DNA from: Acidovorax carolinensis
GTDB lineage: Bacteria; Pseudomonadota; Gammaproteobacteria; Burkholderiales; Burkholderiaceae_C
Assembly (NCBI RefSeq): GCF_002157145.1
Contig: NZ_CP021361.1
Coordinates: 2,349,001-2,413,000 of the forward strand
DNA length: 64,000 nucleotides
Direction of reading: 5' to 3'
Every line of letters begins with the position of its first letter. The first letter of the stretch is position 1. Below, piece after piece: positions 1 through 10,755 of the stretch. The notes below the pieces were generated by a model that ran no database searches, was not told the origin of the DNA, and saw only the letters and a program-made list of their open reading frames with translations. The position numbers and the translations under genes were made by a program.

Positions 1-3000
1 TTGCCAGCATCAATGCTGGAGGACACGGGGCGCGTCTTGCCGATGAAATGGCTGAACTTCGACAGGCCATGCTCGCGCAGGGTCTGCATCACCTCGTTGC
101 GCTCTGCCGTGCGCACCTGCAGCACCACGCCCAGTTCTTCATTAAACAGGGCCTTGAGCGTCAGTTCTTCGCGGCGCGCACTCACCTGCTGCGCCCAGTT
201 CTTGGCGTCGCCGGTTTCCATGCGGCTGTCGCTGATCCCGTCGCCTTCGGTGACAAGCATGTCCACGTTCAGGGCCACACCCACATGGCCGGCAAAGGCC
301 ATTTCGGCCACGGCGGCCAGCAGACCACCGTCGCTGCGGTCGTGGTAGGCCAGGATCTGGCCCTTGGCGCGCAGCGCGTTCACGGCGTTAACGAGGTTGA
401 CCAGGTCCTGGGGGTCGTCCAGGTCTGGCGCCACATCGCCGCTTTGCTCAAGCGTCTGGCCCAGGATGCTGCCGCCCATGCGGCTTTGGCCCTTGCCCAG
501 GTCCACCAGCACCAGGGTGGTGTCGTCTTCCGTGGCGTTGAGCTGGGGGGTGAGCGTGCCGCGCACATCGGCCAGCGATGCAAAGGCGCTCACGATCAGG
601 CTGACCGGCGAAGTGACCTTTTTCCTGTCGCCGCCATCCTGCCATTGCGTGCGCATCGACAGGCTGTCCTTGCCCACGGGGATCGAGATGCCCAGCGCCG
701 GGCACAGCTCCATGCCCACAGCCTTCACGGTGGCGTACAGGTCGGCATCCTCGCCGGGCTCGCCACACGCAGCCATCCAGTTGGCGCTGAGCTTGACGCG
801 CGGCAGCTCGATGGGTGCGGCCAGCAGGTTGGTGATGGCCTCGGCCACCGCCATGCGGCCCGATGCCGGGGCGTTGATAGCCGCCAGCGGCGTGCGTTCG
901 CCCATGCTCATGGCCTCGCCAGCGAAGCCCTTGAAATCGGCCAGCGTGACAGCGCAATCGGCCACGGGCACCTGCCAGGGGCCCACCATCTGATCGCGAT
1001 GGCTCAGGCCACCCACGGTGCGGTCGCCAATGGTGATCAGAAAGCGCTTGGAAGCCACCGTGGGGTGGGCCAGCACGTCGATCACGGCCTTTTGCAGCGG
1101 AACGCCGGTCAAGTCCATGGGCGCGAAGCTGCGCTGCACGGTGGTCACATCGCGGTGCATCTTGGGCGGCTTGCCCAGCAGCACGTTCATGGGCATGTCC
1201 ACGGGCAGCTTCTGGTCGTCGGCCGTGGCAGCACTGTCGTGCAGCACCAGCTGGCGTTCTTCGGTGGCCGTGCCGATCACGGCAAACGGGCAGCGCTCGC
1301 GCTCGCAGAAGGCTTTGAACAAAGGCAGCGACTCGGGCGCAATGGCCAGCACGTAGCGTTCCTGGCTCTCGTTGCTCCAGATTTCCTTGGGCGCCATGCC
1401 CGATTCTTCGAGCTGCACGGCGCGCAGATCAAAGCGCGCGCCACGGCCTGCGTCGTTGGTCAGCTCGGGGAATGCATTGCTCAAGCCGCCCGCACCCACG
1501 TCGTGGATGGCGAGGATGGGGTTGGCCGCGCCTTGCGCCCAGCAGTGGTTGATGACCTCTTGCGCACGGCGCTCGATCTCGGGATTACCGCGCTGCACCG
1601 AGTCGAAGTCGAGCTCGGCCGCATTGGTACCGGTGGCCATGGAACTGGCCGCACTGCCGCCCATGCCGATGCGCATGCCCGGGCCGCCCAGCTGGATCAG
1701 CAGCGAACCCGCGGGGAATTCGATCTTCTGGGTGAGCTGGGCGTCAATAACGCCCAGGCCGCCCGCGATCATGATGGGCTTGTGGTAGCCCCGGTCCACG
1801 CCCGCCACGGTTTGCTCGTACTCGCGGAAGTAGCCCAGCAGGTTGGGCCGGCCGAACTCGTTGTTGAACGCGGCCCCACCCAGCGGGCCTTCCACCATGA
1901 TCTGCAAGGGGCTGGCGATGTGCTCGGGCTTGCCCAGCGTGCTGCCCCAGAGCTTGGACACCGTGAACCCCGTCATGCCGGCCTTGGGCTTGGAGCCGCG
2001 CCCGGTGGCGCCCTCGTCACGGATTTCGCCGCCCGCACCGGTGGAGGCGCCCGGAAACGGCGAGATCGCCGTGGGGTGGTTGTGCGTTTCCACCTTCATC
2101 AGCACATGGTGCGTTGCACTACTCTTTTCATAGCTGCTCGCGCTTAATACATAAGCGCCAGCGGCCATTTTTGCCACAAATCGCTCGACCTGGTGGCCCT
2201 CCATGACCGAGGCGTTGTCCGAATACGCCACCACGGTGTGCTGCGGTGCCAGCTGGTGCGTGTTGCGGATCATGCCAAACAGGCTCTTGTCCTGCGCCAC
2301 GCCGTCGATGGTGAACTGGGCGTTGAAGATCTTGTGGCGGCAGTGCTCGCTATTGGCCTGGGCAAACATCATCAGCTCCACGTCGGTGGGGTTGCGCTTG
2401 AGTCCGGTGAAGGCGGTCACGAGGTAGTCGATTTCATCATCGGCCAGCGCCAGGCCAAAGCGGGTGTTGGCGGCCTCCAGCGCCTTCCTGCCCTGTTCAG
2501 GGCCACCGGCCAGCACATCCACATGCTCCATGGGCGCGGGCTGCAGCTCGGTGAACAGTGCTGCAGCGCCTGCGCGATCGGCCACGACCGACTCGGTCAT
2601 GCGGTCATGCAACAAGGCTGCCACCTGGGCCAGTTGCCCGGCGGTCAGCTCGGGCGTCTTGCCCAGCAGACCGGCCTTGAGGCTGATGCGGTATTCGGTG
2701 ATGCGCTCGACCCGGCGAATGGCCAGGCCACAGTTGCGCGCAATGTCAGTGGCCTTGGATGCCCAAGGCGACAGGGTGCCCAGACGCGGCGTGACGATGA
2801 GCATCGCGCCGTCTTCGGGGCCAGCGTACGGGTCGCCGTAGGTCAACAGCGCGGCCAGGCGTTCTTGCTCCGTGGGTGTAGGGGCCGCATCGGTGGCGAC
2901 CAGGTGCACGAATCGCGCTGCAATGCCACTGATCTTGGGGTGGATAGCCTCCAGGGCAGGTTGAAGTTGCTGGGCGCGGAAGTTGCTGAGGGCGTTGCCG

Positions 3001-3029
3001 CCCGCCAGCGTGGTCATGTGCAAGGTCAC
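1..3029 (-). CDS. purL: Phosphoribosylformylglycinamidine synthase, N-terminal three quarters
   Basis: FGAM synthase, the fourth step of purine synthesis, converts FGAR, glutamine and ATP to FGAM in the cytoplasm. This is the large single-chain form; about 1009 codons lie here and the gene runs off the left edge, so the C-terminal glutaminase domain is not seen. Visible are the NSEHCRHK motif near residue 226, [15 protein letters not shown] near 314 and DVGAGGLSN near 510. The GTG at 3029 gives an N-terminus [11 protein letters not shown] like relatives; an ATG at 3017 is the alternative. Residues about 286-303 ([16 protein letters not shown]) are encoded by an in-frame copy of the dispersed palindromic repeat. 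The gene is divergent from map. Confidence 0.96.
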   Translation of the reverse strand, partial: MTLHMTTLAGGNALSNFRAQQLQPALEAIHPKISGIAARFVHLVATDAAPTPTEQERLAALLTYGDPYAGPEDGAMLIVTPRLGTLSPWASKATDIARNCGLAIRRVERITEYRISLKAGLLGKTPELTAGQLAQVAALLHDRMTESVVADRAGAAALFTELQPAPMEHVDVLAGGPEQGRKALEAANTRFGLALADDEIDYLVTAFTGLKRNPTDVELMMFAQANSEHCRHKIFNAQFTIDGVAQDKSLFGMIRNTHQLAPQHTVVAYSDNASVMEGHQVERFVAKMAAGAYVLSASSYEKSSATHHVLMKVETHNHPTAISPFPGASTGAGGEIRDEGATGRGSKPKAGMTGFTVSKLWGSTLGKPEHIASPLQIMVEGPLGGAAFNNEFGRPNLLGYFREYEQTVAGVDRGYHKPIMIAGGLGVIDAQLTQKIEFPAGSLLIQLGGPGMRIGMGGSAASSMATGTNAAELDFDSVQRGNPEIERRAQEVINHCWAQGAANPILAIHDVGAGGLSNAFPELTNDAGRGARFDLRAVQLEESGMAPKEIWSNESQERYVLAIAPESLPLFKAFCERERCPFAVIGTATEERQLVLHDSAATADDQKLPVDMPMNVLLGKPPKMHRDVTTVQRSFAPMDLTGVPLQKAVIDVLAHPTVASKRFLITIGDRTVGGLSHRDQMVGPWQVPVADCAVTLADFKGFAGEAMSMGERTPLAAINAPASGRMAVAEAITNLLAAPIELPRVKLSANWMAACGEPGEDADLYATVKAVGMELCPALGISIPVGKDSLSMRTQWQDGGDRKKVTSPVSLIVSAFASLADVRGTLTPQLNATEDDTTLVLVDLGKGQSRMGGSILGQTLEQSGDVAPDLDDPQDLVNLVNAVNALRAKGQILAYHDRSDGGLLAAVAEMAFAGHVGVALNVDMLVTEGDGISDSRMETGDAKNWAQQVSARREELTLKALFNEELGVVLQVRTAERNEVMQTLREHGLSKFSHFIGKTRPVSSSIDAG
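2129..2170. repeat. AGCGCTT-type palindromic repeat inside purL
   Basis: TAGCTGCTCGCGCTT (2131-2145) is followed after a short spacer by AAGCGCCAGCGGCC, matching the intergenic palindromes elsewhere in the window. It stays in frame with purL and encodes part of residues 286-303. Family membership is by eye. Confidence 0.6.
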
Positions 3030-3230
3030 GGTAGCGGCCTGTTCGGAATATGAGAGGGGTAAGGCGCGCCGAACCTCCTGCATCACCGGGCTCGCCCCTC
3101 CTGCAAAGGTGGTTGCGGCCCGGCCTGATGACGCTAGGGAGCTTGTAGCGCAACCCGCCATTTTACCGGGAGCGGCGCACAGCCATGCCCTTGCCCGGCA
3201 AGGCTTGAGGGGCGATGGGATAATTGCGGC

Positions 3231-4028
3231 ATGAGTATCACCATCAAAACCGCAGAGGACATCGCCGGCATGCGCCTCGCCTGCCGCCTGGCCTCTGAAG
3301 TGCTGGACTACATCGCACCGCACATCAAACCCGGCATCACCACCAAGGAAATCGACCGCCTGGGGGCCGAATGCATGGCTGCACAAGGCACCATTTCCGC
3401 CACCGTGGGTTACCAGCCACCGGGCTACCCGCCCTACCCTGGCGCGCTGTGCACCTCGGTCAACCATGTGGTGTGCCACGGCATCCCCAACGACAAGCCG
3501 CTCAAGAAGGGCGATATCGTCAATGTGGACGTCACCGTGATCACCAAGGACGGCTGGTATGGCGACAACAGCCGCATGTACCTGATCGGCGAGTGCTCGA
3601 TTGCCGCCAAACGCCTGTCTGCGCTCACCTATGACGCGATGTGGCTGGGCATCCAGCAAGTGCGCCCCGGCGCGCACCTGGGCGACATCGGCCACGCCAT
3701 CCAGAAATTTGCCGAAGGGCATGGCTTCTCGGTGGTGCGCGAGTTCTGCGGCCACGGCATCGGCAAGGTGTTCCACGAAGAACCCCAGGTGCTGCACTAC
3801 GGCCGCCCCGGCACGCTGGAAGAACTCAAGCCCGGCATGGTGTTCACCATCGAGCCCATGATCAATGCGGGCCGGCGCGAGATCAAGGAGTTCGGCAACG
3901 ACGGCTGGACCATCGTCACCAAGGACCACAGCCTGTCGGCCCAATGGGAGCACACGGTGCTGGTTACCGAAACAGGCTACGAGGTAATGACGCTTTCCGC
4001 TGGCTCCCCCCGCTGCCAGCGTTTGTGA
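3231..4028 (+). CDS. map: Type I methionine aminopeptidase
   Basis: Removes the initiator methionine from nascent proteins. The 265-residue product has the usual length for the family. All five metal ligands can be placed by comparison with the E. coli enzyme: D100 (NVDVT), D112 (YGDNS), H175 (CGHGIG), E208 (TIEPM) and E240 (QWEHT), with the substrate-contacting histidine at H83 (VCHGIP). The start is the first ATG of the frame. A GATAAT hexamer lies only six bases before it and there is no clear ribosome site, so the message may be leaderless. It is divergent from purL and followed 84 bases later by glnD. Confidence 0.97.
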   Translation: MSITIKTAEDIAGMRLACRLASEVLDYIAPHIKPGITTKEIDRLGAECMAAQGTISATVGYQPPGYPPYPGALCTSVNHVVCHGIPNDKPLKKGDIVNVDVTVITKDGWYGDNSRMYLIGECSIAAKRLSALTYDAMWLGIQQVRPGAHLGDIGHAIQKFAEGHGFSVVREFCGHGIGKVFHEEPQVLHYGRPGTLEELKPGMVFTIEPMINAGRREIKEFGNDGWTIVTKDHSLSAQWEHTVLVTETGYEVMTLSAGSPRCQRL

Positions 4029-4112
4029 CCGCCACAAGCACCTGAAGCACCCGCGAGCACAACTCTTGCTTGCACAGGTCATGGCCCACCGCTTTCTTCA
4101 TTTCCCCTGCCC

Positions 4113-6704
4113 ATGACCGAAATACACGCCCTGCGGGACACCTACCGCCGCGACAAGGCGGCCCTGCTCGCCTCCATGCAGGCCACCGGCGCCTCGACCC
4201 GCGGCATCCGCCTGATGTTGCGCAAGCTATCCACCCTCGCGGGCGGGTTGCTGCAGACGCTGTGGCAGCGCGCCATGCTGCCCGCCGACCTGGCCCTGGT
4301 GGCCGTGGGTGGCTTCGGGCGTGACCAGCTGTTTCCTTACTCCGATGTCGATGTGCTGTTGCTGCTGCCCGAAGGCTGCACGACAGAGTCGGGGTGCGAG
4401 TTGCGCACCCGGCTGGAGAGCTTCATTGGCAGCTGCTGGGATGCAGGCCTGGAAATTGGCTCCAGCGTGCGCACCGTAGCGGAATGTCTGGCCGAAGCGG
4501 CGCAGGATGTGACGGTGCAGACATCGTTGCTGGAGGCTCGCTTGGTCTGCGGCAGCCCGGCGCTGTTTGCGCAGTTCCAGCAGCAATACCGCGCACAGAT
4601 GAACCCGCAGGCTTTTCTGGTGGCCAAGACACTGGAGATGCGCCAGCGGCATACCAAGTACGAAAACACGCCGTACGCGCTGGAACCCAATTGCAAGGAG
4701 TCGCCCGGGGGTTTGCGCGACCTGCAGATGATTTTGTGGGTGGCAAGCGCCGCCGGCCTGGGCAACACCTGGAAAGAACTGGCGGCCAGCGGCCTTGCCA
4801 CAGCGTTCGAACTGCGCCAGATTGAGCGCAACGAGGCCCTGCTGTGCCTGGTGCGCGCGCGCCTGCATGCCATTGCCGGGCGCCATGAAGACCGGCTGGT
4901 GTTCGACCTGCAGACGGCCGTGGCTGAATCATTTGGCTACCGTTCGCAAGCGCCCGATGGCACGGGCCTGCCCATGCGCGCCAGCGAAGCCCTGATGCGC
5001 CGCTACTACTGGGCGGCCAAGGCGGTGTCGCAACTCACCCAGATTCTGCTGCTGAACATCGAAGAGCGCCTGAATCCCTCGACCCACGCGCCGCGCCCTA
5101 TCAATGCGCGGTTTTTCGAAAAAGCCGGGCTCATCGAGGTGGCCAGCGACGACCTGTATGAGCGTGATCCGCACGCAATCCTGGAAACCTTCCTGCTCTA
5201 CCAGACCAGCGTCGGGCTCAAGGATCTTTCGGCGCGCACCCTGCGTGCGCTGTACAACGCACGTGGCGTGATGGACGGCGCCTTCCGGCGCGACCCGGTC
5301 AACCGCGCCGCCTTCATGCGCATCCTGCAGCAGCCCTCGGGCATCACACATGCCATGCGGCTCATGAACCAGACGTCGGTGCTGGGGCGTTACCTGTGGG
5401 CATTTCGAGGCATCGTCGGGCAGATGCAGCACGACCTGTTCCACGTCTACACCGTAGACCAGCACATCCTCATGGTGCTGCGCAACATGCGCCGCTTCTT
5501 CATGGCCGAGCATGCCCATGAGTACCCGTTTTGCTCCCAGCTCGCCGCCGGCTGGGACAAGCCGTGGATTTTGTACATCGCCGCGCTGTTCCACGACATC
5601 GGCAAGGGCCGCGGCGGCGACCATTCGCAAATTGGCGCCATGGAAGTGCGCCGCTTTTGCCGCCACCACGGCGTGGACAAAGAAGACGCCCAGCTCATCG
5701 AGTTCCTGGTCCGCGAACACCTGGGCATGAGCCGCATCGCCCAGAAAGAAGACCTGAGCGATCCCGACGTGATCGCAGCCTTTGCGCGCCGCGTGGGCAA
5801 TGAGCGCTACCTGACTGCGCTGTACCTGCTTACGGTGGCCGACATCCGCGGCACCAGCCCCAAGGTCTGGAATGCCTGGAAGGGCAAGCTGCTGGAAGAC
5901 CTGTACCGCGCCACCCTGCGCACGCTGGGCGGCAGGGCCCCCGACGCGGCCGCCGAAATCGAAGCCCGCAAGCGTGAAGCGCTGGTGCTGCTGGCCCTCA
6001 ACGCCCTGCCCTTCGAGGCCCACAAGGCGTTGTGGGCCACACTCGACGTCAGCTATTTCATGCGCCACGAGGCCGCCGACATTGCCTGGCACACACGCCA
6101 CCTTTCGCGCCATGTGGGTGCGACCCAACCGGTGGTGCGTGCACGCCAGTCGCTCGCGGGCGAAGGCTTGCAGGTGATGGTTTACGCACCCGACCAGCCG
6201 GACCTGTTTGCCCGCATCTGCGGTTACTTTGACCGTGCCGGCTTCAGCATCCTGGATGCGCGCGTGCATACCGCCAACAATGGCCACGCGCTCGACACGT
6301 TCCAGGTCGTGGCCTCTGCCCAGCCCGGCCATTACCGCGAACTCACGCACATGGTGGAAAGCGACCTGGTGCGTGCCATTGAGACCGGTGGGCCGCTGCC
6401 CGACCCCGCGGCCAAGCGCGTGTCGCGCCGCGTCAAGAGCTTTCCGGTGGCACCCCGCGTCACGCTGCGCCCCGATGAAAAAGCCCAGCGCTGGCTGCTG
6501 GCCATCTCGGCCAGCGACCGCGCCGGCTTGCTCTATCTGGTGGCCCGCATCCTGGCCCGGCACCAGCTCAGCGTGCAGCTGGCCAAAGTGAGCACATTGG
6601 GCGAACGCGTCGAGGATACCTTCCTGATACAAGGCCCCGAACTGCAGAACAATGCCAGGCAGATCGAGATAGAAACCGAGTTGCTCCAGGCACTTTCAGC
6701 CTGA
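4113..6704 (+). CDS. glnD: [Protein-PII] uridylyltransferase / uridylyl-removing enzyme
   Basis: Bifunctional nitrogen sensor that uridylylates PII (GlnB/GlnK) when glutamine is low and deuridylylates it when glutamine is high. The 863 residues carry the nucleotidyltransferase signature GGFGRDQLFPYSDVD at 66-80, an HD hydrolase domain with LFHDIGKGRGGDHSQ near 490-505, and two C-terminal ACT domains starting near 688 and 795 that would bind glutamine. Length and domain order are normal for the family. It sits downstream of map on the same strand and is convergent with the SSB-like gene. Confidence 0.97.
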   Translation: MTEIHALRDTYRRDKAALLASMQATGASTRGIRLMLRKLSTLAGGLLQTLWQRAMLPADLALVAVGGFGRDQLFPYSDVDVLLLLPEGCTTESGCELRTRLESFIGSCWDAGLEIGSSVRTVAECLAEAAQDVTVQTSLLEARLVCGSPALFAQFQQQYRAQMNPQAFLVAKTLEMRQRHTKYENTPYALEPNCKESPGGLRDLQMILWVASAAGLGNTWKELAASGLATAFELRQIERNEALLCLVRARLHAIAGRHEDRLVFDLQTAVAESFGYRSQAPDGTGLPMRASEALMRRYYWAAKAVSQLTQILLLNIEERLNPSTHAPRPINARFFEKAGLIEVASDDLYERDPHAILETFLLYQTSVGLKDLSARTLRALYNARGVMDGAFRRDPVNRAAFMRILQQPSGITHAMRLMNQTSVLGRYLWAFRGIVGQMQHDLFHVYTVDQHILMVLRNMRRFFMAEHAHEYPFCSQLAAGWDKPWILYIAALFHDIGKGRGGDHSQIGAMEVRRFCRHHGVDKEDAQLIEFLVREHLGMSRIAQKEDLSDPDVIAAFARRVGNERYLTALYLLTVADIRGTSPKVWNAWKGKLLEDLYRATLRTLGGRAPDAAAEIEARKREALVLLALNALPFEAHKALWATLDVSYFMRHEAADIAWHTRHLSRHVGATQPVVRARQSLAGEGLQVMVYAPDQPDLFARICGYFDRAGFSILDARVHTANNGHALDTFQVVASAQPGHYRELTHMVESDLVRAIETGGPLPDPAAKRVSRRVKSFPVAPRVTLRPDEKAQRWLLAISASDRAGLLYLVARILARHQLSVQLAKVSTLGERVEDTFLIQGPELQNNARQIEIETELLQALSA

Positions 6705-6761
6705 CAAACCGTGAGCTGACTGCCGGGGTGCAAAGAACCGTCGTCGCTCACCTCCCGATCA

Positions 6762-7079
6762 TCACGCCAAATGGGTGCCGCCAGCATCGTAGGCAGTCAG
6801 AACACGGTGAGCCACCATGTCCAGAGCAGGCCGGGTATTGCCCTGCTTGTCCGTCCAGACCCGGGGCGTGAGGCCACCTGCCAAGGCGATGGGCTCGCCC
6901 TCACCGAGCGCCTGCAGGGCCGAGCACACAGCGGACTCGAAGCCGATCACATTCACGATCAGCGTCTCGCCATCGCCACTGCTGGCCAACACCTTGGCCA
7001 CCGCAAAAGGTTTGCCGGCCTTGTCGATGCGCAGCTCTGCCGGTCCAAAAAGCTTTCCTGCGACGAGTCCACTGATCAT
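6762..7079 (-). CDS. Small single-stranded-DNA-binding-like protein
   Basis: The 105-residue product (MISGLVAGKLFGPAEL at the N-terminus) looks like a short OB-fold protein of the SSB type, without the acidic C-terminal tip of a canonical SSB. It could bind single-stranded DNA in an accessory role; that is inference from fold-like pattern only. The ATG at 7079 is preferred to a longer upstream start (7142) because ACAGGAAATCTC lies directly before it and the upstream residues overlap a terminator. It lies downstream of tRNA-Pro and is convergent with glnD. Confidence 0.7.
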   Translation of the reverse strand: MISGLVAGKLFGPAELRIDKAGKPFAVAKVLASSGDGETLIVNVIGFESAVCSALQALGEGEPIALAGGLTPRVWTDKQGNTRPALDMVAHRVLTAYDAGGTHLA

Positions 7080-7141
7080 GAGATTTCCTGTAGGGGGCAA
7101 TGGAACAGGGCCAGCCTGAGTGGCCTTGAACGCGCAAAGCA

Positions 7142-7175
7142 AAAAAGCCCAGAACCTTTCGGCTCTGGGCTTTTG
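7142..7175 (-). terminator. Intrinsic terminator downstream of tRNA-Pro
   Basis: AGCCCAGA (7146-7153) pairs with TCTGGGCT (7164-7171) around a ten-base loop. The flanking A and T runs let it work in either direction; on the minus strand it ends the tRNA-Pro transcript. Confidence 0.8.
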
Positions 7176-7182
7176 CTATCAA

Positions 7183-7259
7183 TGGTCGGCGTGGCGGGAT
7201 TCGAACTCGCGACCCCTTGCACCCCATGCAAGTGCGCTACCAGGCTGCGCTACACGCCG
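7183..7259 (-). tRNA. tRNA-Pro (anticodon GGG)
   Basis: A 77-nt cloverleaf with encoded CCA: acceptor CGGCGTG pairs with CACGCCG, the anticodon stem is CTTGC/GCAAG, and the loop ATGGGGT places GGG at positions 34-36. The T arm contains GTTCGAATC. It decodes CCC and CCU proline codons and is followed by an intrinsic terminator. Confidence 0.97.
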
Positions 7260-7289
7260 ACAAGACTTAAATTATATACAGAAATATCT

Positions 7290-7718
7290 TCAGTTCAGCG
7301 AAAGCAGGGCACGAATCTCAAATAATTCCTGACGCACTGCATAGTTGTCGAGTAAGTCGCCAGTGGCATTGACGCTGGCGCCCTGCATGGCAACGCCGCC
7401 CTCGAGCAACGACTCCGATTCCGACATCAACGTCTGCGCAAGCGTTTCATCATGCGCCGCAGGCGCAGAATCCTGCAAGCGGTTGCGCGCACCGCTGATG
7501 GTGAAGCCCTGGTCATACAAAAGATCCCGGATGCGGCGGATCATGAGCACCTCATGGTGCTGGTAATACCGGCGATTGCCTCGCCGCTTCATCGGCCGCA
7601 ACTGGGTGAATTCCTGTTCCCAGTAGCGCAGAACATGGGGCTTGACACCACACAACTCCGCCACTTCACCAATCGTGAAGTACCGTTTGGCGGGGATGGA
7701 AGGAAGCAGGGTACCCAT
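7290..7718 (-). CDS. MerR-family transcriptional regulator
   Basis: A 142-residue protein with an N-terminal MerR winged helix-turn-helix (about residues 12-78, RYFTIGEVAELCGVKPHVLR) and a short C-terminal helical tail. There is no cysteine pattern typical of metal-sensing MerR proteins, so the effector is unknown. It follows ihfA at the end of the pheST-ihfA block, a placement common in Burkholderiales, and precedes tRNA-Pro on the same strand. Its regulatory target cannot be told from the sequence. Confidence 0.88.
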   Translation of the reverse strand: MGTLLPSIPAKRYFTIGEVAELCGVKPHVLRYWEQEFTQLRPMKRRGNRRYYQHHEVLMIRRIRDLLYDQGFTISGARNRLQDSAPAAHDETLAQTLMSESESLLEGGVAMQGASVNATGDLLDNYAVRQELFEIRALLSLN

Positions 7719-7813
7719 GGATGCTGGTTCAGACGAAAAGCTGACTAGCGTACTGCAGACGGCCCGCAGGCGCCAGACTGAAATAACAATTCAGCCATCT
7801 ACTGGCCGAATAT

Positions 7814-8146
7814 TCACGCACCAGCAGAACCCGCGGACTGGATCTGCTCCTTGAGCTTGCTGCTGGCATGAAACGTCACCACCCGGCGCGCCTGGATGGG
7901 GATGGCTTCCCCCGTGCGCGGGTTGCGCCCCGGTCGCGGCGCCTTGGTACGGATCTGGAAATTTCCAAAACCCGAGAGCTTGACGTCTTTGCCATCCACG
8001 AGGCGTTGTGCGATCAAGTCGAAAAAAGCGTCGATCATGTCTTTGGACTCGCGCTTGTTCAACCCGATCTGATCGAACAGGAGATCGGCCAGTTGCGCCT
8101 TGGTCAGCGCAGGGGTTTCGATACTTTCTACCGCAAATTCAATCAC
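7814..8146 (-). CDS. ihfA: Integration host factor subunit alpha
   Basis: Nucleoid DNA-bending protein that forms a heterodimer with IhfB. The 110 residues match the HU/IHF fold: an N-terminal helical pair ([16 protein letters not shown]), the beta-arm sequence [12 protein letters not shown] with the DNA-intercalating proline, and a C-terminal helix. It lies 21 bases after pheT on the same strand, the order also seen in E. coli, and is probably cotranscribed with pheST. Confidence 0.96.
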   Translation of the reverse strand: MIEFAVESIETPALTKAQLADLLFDQIGLNKRESKDMIDAFFDLIAQRLVDGKDVKLSGFGNFQIRTKAPRPGRNPRTGEAIPIQARRVVTFHASSKLKEQIQSAGSAGA

Positions 8147-8167
8147 GTAGGCACTCCCGGTTCTACA

Positions 8168-10633
8168 TCAAACACGCAACCGTCCACCGGTGCGGGCGAC
8201 CAATTGGGCCACAACAGCCTGCACCGCAGTATCGATCTCGGCTTCCGTCAGCGTTGCTTCGGCACGCCCCAGCGTCAGGCGCACCGCCAGACTCTTCTCG
8301 CCGGGGGCCAGTCCGCCAGCGGGCGCAGCTTCGCCAACGCGCAAGGGCTTGGGTCGGTACACATCAAACAGCACGGCAGAACGCAGCATGGTGCCGGGCA
8401 CGGCCGCCGCGATGGCATCCATCACCTCGGCATGCGTCACGCGTTCGGCAACCACCACCGCCAGGTCACGCTCGACCGCCTGGTGCTTGGTGACCGGCTG
8501 GAACTGGCGCACCACGCGCTGCAGTACAGCGTCAAGCTCCAGCTCGAACATCACTGGCGCCTGGGGCAGATCCCAGGATTGGCGCCACTGCGGATGCAGC
8601 TCGCCCACAAAGCCGATGGCGCGGCCATCCACCAGCACGCGTGCGCAGCGGCCGGGGTGCATGGCGGGGTGGGTGCCGGGCTCGAACGTGGCACGCAACG
8701 GCGCCAGCAATGCCTCGACATCGCCCTTCACGTCAAAGAAGTCGATGGCCTGCTCCTTGCGGCCCCATTGCAGCATGTCGTTCGGGCCGTAAGCCAGGCC
8801 CGACACCCGCATGGGCTGGTGAAAGCCTTCAACCGTGGTGTCGGTGTTGCGCACGCTGGCATCACGCAGGAACACGCGGCCCAGCTCGAAAACGCGCACC
8901 CGCTCGGCCTTGCGGTCCAGATTGAACTTCAAAACCTGCAACAAAGAACCCAGCAAAGTCGAGCGCATCACGCTCATCTGGCTGGCGATCGGGTTGAGCA
9001 GCTTGATGGGCTGCGGGTTGGCGGCCAACTCGTGCTCCCAGCGTTCTTCCACAAAGCTGAAATTGATCGTCTCCTGATACCCCAGGGCTGCCAGCGAACG
9101 GCGCACCGCAAACGAACTGCGCGTGGCCTCGGGCGCCAGCTTGGGGGTGATGGGCGCCAGCGGCGGCGTGGTCGGCAGGTTGTTGTAGCCCACCATGCGG
9201 GCAACCTCTTCGATCAGGTCTTCTTCAATGGTGATGTCGAAACGGAACGACGGCGGGGTGACCGTGAGCGTTCCCTCCCCCTGCACCACGGGCAGCCCCA
9301 GGCGCTGCAGTGCATCGGCGCTTTGGGCTTGCGTCAGCGGCATGCCAATGACCTTGGCGGCACGCGCCACGCGCAGCGTGACGGGCTGCGGCGCAGGCAG
9401 GTTCACCGCCTGGTCATCCATGGGGCCGCAGGCTGTGTCGGGCGTGCCGCAGATGTCGATGACGAGTTGGGTGATGCGCTCGATGTGCTCCACCGTCAGG
9501 CTCGGATCTACGCCGCGCTCAAAACGGTGACCGGCATCGGTCGAGAAATTGAAGCGGCGCGAACGGCCTGCGACGGCCTTGGGCCACCAGAAGGCGGCTT
9601 CGATGTAGATGTGCCGGGTGTCGTCAGACACCGCCGTGGCGTCACCGCCCATGATGCCCGCCAGCGATTCAACCTGGCTGTCATCGGCGATCACACCCAC
9701 TTTGTCGTCCACCGTGATGGTGTTGCCATTGAGCAGCTTGAGCTGCTCGCCCGGCTTGCCCCAGCGTACGTCCAGGCCGCCGTGAATCTTGTCCAGATCG
9801 AAAATGTGCGAAGGTCGGCCCAGTTCGAACATCACGTAATTGGAAATGTCCACCAGCGGAGAGACTCCGCGCTGGCCGCAGCGCGCCAGGCGGTCCAGCA
9901 TCCATTGGGGCGTAGCGGCACGCGTGTTCACGTGGCGCACGATGCGGCCGGAGAAGCGGCCGCACAGGTCGGGGGCGCTCACCTTGACGGGCAGCTTGTC
10001 GGCCACCTTTGCGGCCACGGCGGGAAACGACGGCTGCTGCAGCGGCACGCCGGTCAGCGCCGACACTTCGCGCGCAATGCCGTAAACGCTCAGGCAGTGC
10101 GCCAGGTTGGGCGTGAGCTTGAGGGTGAACAGCGTGTCATCCAGATTCAGGTGTTCACGGATGTCCTGGCCCACCGGTGCCGCAGCATCCAGCTCCAGCA
10201 GGCCACCGTGGTCTTCCGACAGCTTGAGCTCACGGGCGGAGCACAACATGCCTTGGCTCTCCACGCCACGCAGTTTGCCCACCTTGATGAGAAACGGCTT
10301 GCCATCATCACCCGGTGGGAGTTCGGCACCCACCAGGGCACAAGGCACCTTGATACCCACGCGGGCATTGGGCGCGCCACACACGATGTTGAGCAGGGCA
10401 CCCTGCCCCATGCCATCCACCTGGCCGACATCGACCTGGCAAATGCGCAGGCGGTCAGCGTCGGGGTGCTGCACGGCTTCCTTGATCTCGCCCACCACGA
10501 TCTTGGTGAACGGCGGGGCGACGGGGCGCAGCTCTTCCACCTCCAGACCGGCCATGGTCAGCGTGTCGGCCAGTTCTTGGGTGGTCAGCGGTGGGTTGCA
10601 GAATTCGCGCAACCAGGACTCGGGGAATTGCAT
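8168..10633 (-). CDS. pheT: Phenylalanine-tRNA ligase beta subunit
   Basis: Beta chain of the tetrameric PheRS that charges tRNA-Phe. The 821-residue product begins MQFPESWLREFCNPPL and has the expected order: an EMAP-like tRNA-binding domain (about 40-150), the B3/B4 editing domain, B5, and a C-terminal FDX-ACB anticodon-binding domain over the last 95 residues. It follows pheS after a 120-base gap filled by a nested palindromic repeat and precedes ihfA. Confidence 0.97.
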   Translation of the reverse strand: MQFPESWLREFCNPPLTTQELADTLTMAGLEVEELRPVAPPFTKIVVGEIKEAVQHPDADRLRICQVDVGQVDGMGQGALLNIVCGAPNARVGIKVPCALVGAELPPGDDGKPFLIKVGKLRGVESQGMLCSARELKLSEDHGGLLELDAAAPVGQDIREHLNLDDTLFTLKLTPNLAHCLSVYGIAREVSALTGVPLQQPSFPAVAAKVADKLPVKVSAPDLCGRFSGRIVRHVNTRAATPQWMLDRLARCGQRGVSPLVDISNYVMFELGRPSHIFDLDKIHGGLDVRWGKPGEQLKLLNGNTITVDDKVGVIADDSQVESLAGIMGGDATAVSDDTRHIYIEAAFWWPKAVAGRSRRFNFSTDAGHRFERGVDPSLTVEHIERITQLVIDICGTPDTACGPMDDQAVNLPAPQPVTLRVARAAKVIGMPLTQAQSADALQRLGLPVVQGEGTLTVTPPSFRFDITIEEDLIEEVARMVGYNNLPTTPPLAPITPKLAPEATRSSFAVRRSLAALGYQETINFSFVEERWEHELAANPQPIKLLNPIASQMSVMRSTLLGSLLQVLKFNLDRKAERVRVFELGRVFLRDASVRNTDTTVEGFHQPMRVSGLAYGPNDMLQWGRKEQAIDFFDVKGDVEALLAPLRATFEPGTHPAMHPGRCARVLVDGRAIGFVGELHPQWRQSWDLPQAPVMFELELDAVLQRVVRQFQPVTKHQAVERDLAVVVAERVTHAEVMDAIAAAVPGTMLRSAVLFDVYRPKPLRVGEAAPAGGLAPGEKSLAVRLTLGRAEATLTEAEIDTAVQAVVAQLVARTGGRLRV

Positions 10634-10664
10634 AGGAAGACTCTTTGGCGTTAGCTCTTAAAAA

Positions 10665-10744
10665 TATAGCTGCCCGCGCTCTTCAGTATTAGGTTTCAAG
10701 ATAAAGACGTATTGAAACCCAATGAATACAGGCGCCAGCAGCTC
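10665..10744. repeat. Nested palindromic repeat between pheS and pheT
   Basis: The outer arms TAGCTGCCCGCGC and GGCGCCAGCAGCTC belong to the dispersed AGCGCTT-type family. A second inverted repeat, GGTTTCAA (10692-10699) / TTGAAACC (10712-10719), sits inside. It could form a hairpin in the pheS-pheT message and set the subunit ratio, which is inference only. Confidence 0.65.
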
Positions 10745-10755
10745 ACTTTTTTGCG

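Noticed and set aside
48..2147. Long plus-strand open frame (699 codons) across purL
   Set aside because: It is the antisense of purL, whose minus-strand product carries clear family motifs. High-GC coding DNA routinely leaves long antisense frames open.
7868..10654. 928-codon plus-strand open frame
   Set aside because: Antisense of ihfA and pheT; its histidine/glutamine/arginine-rich composition is typical of a shadow frame.
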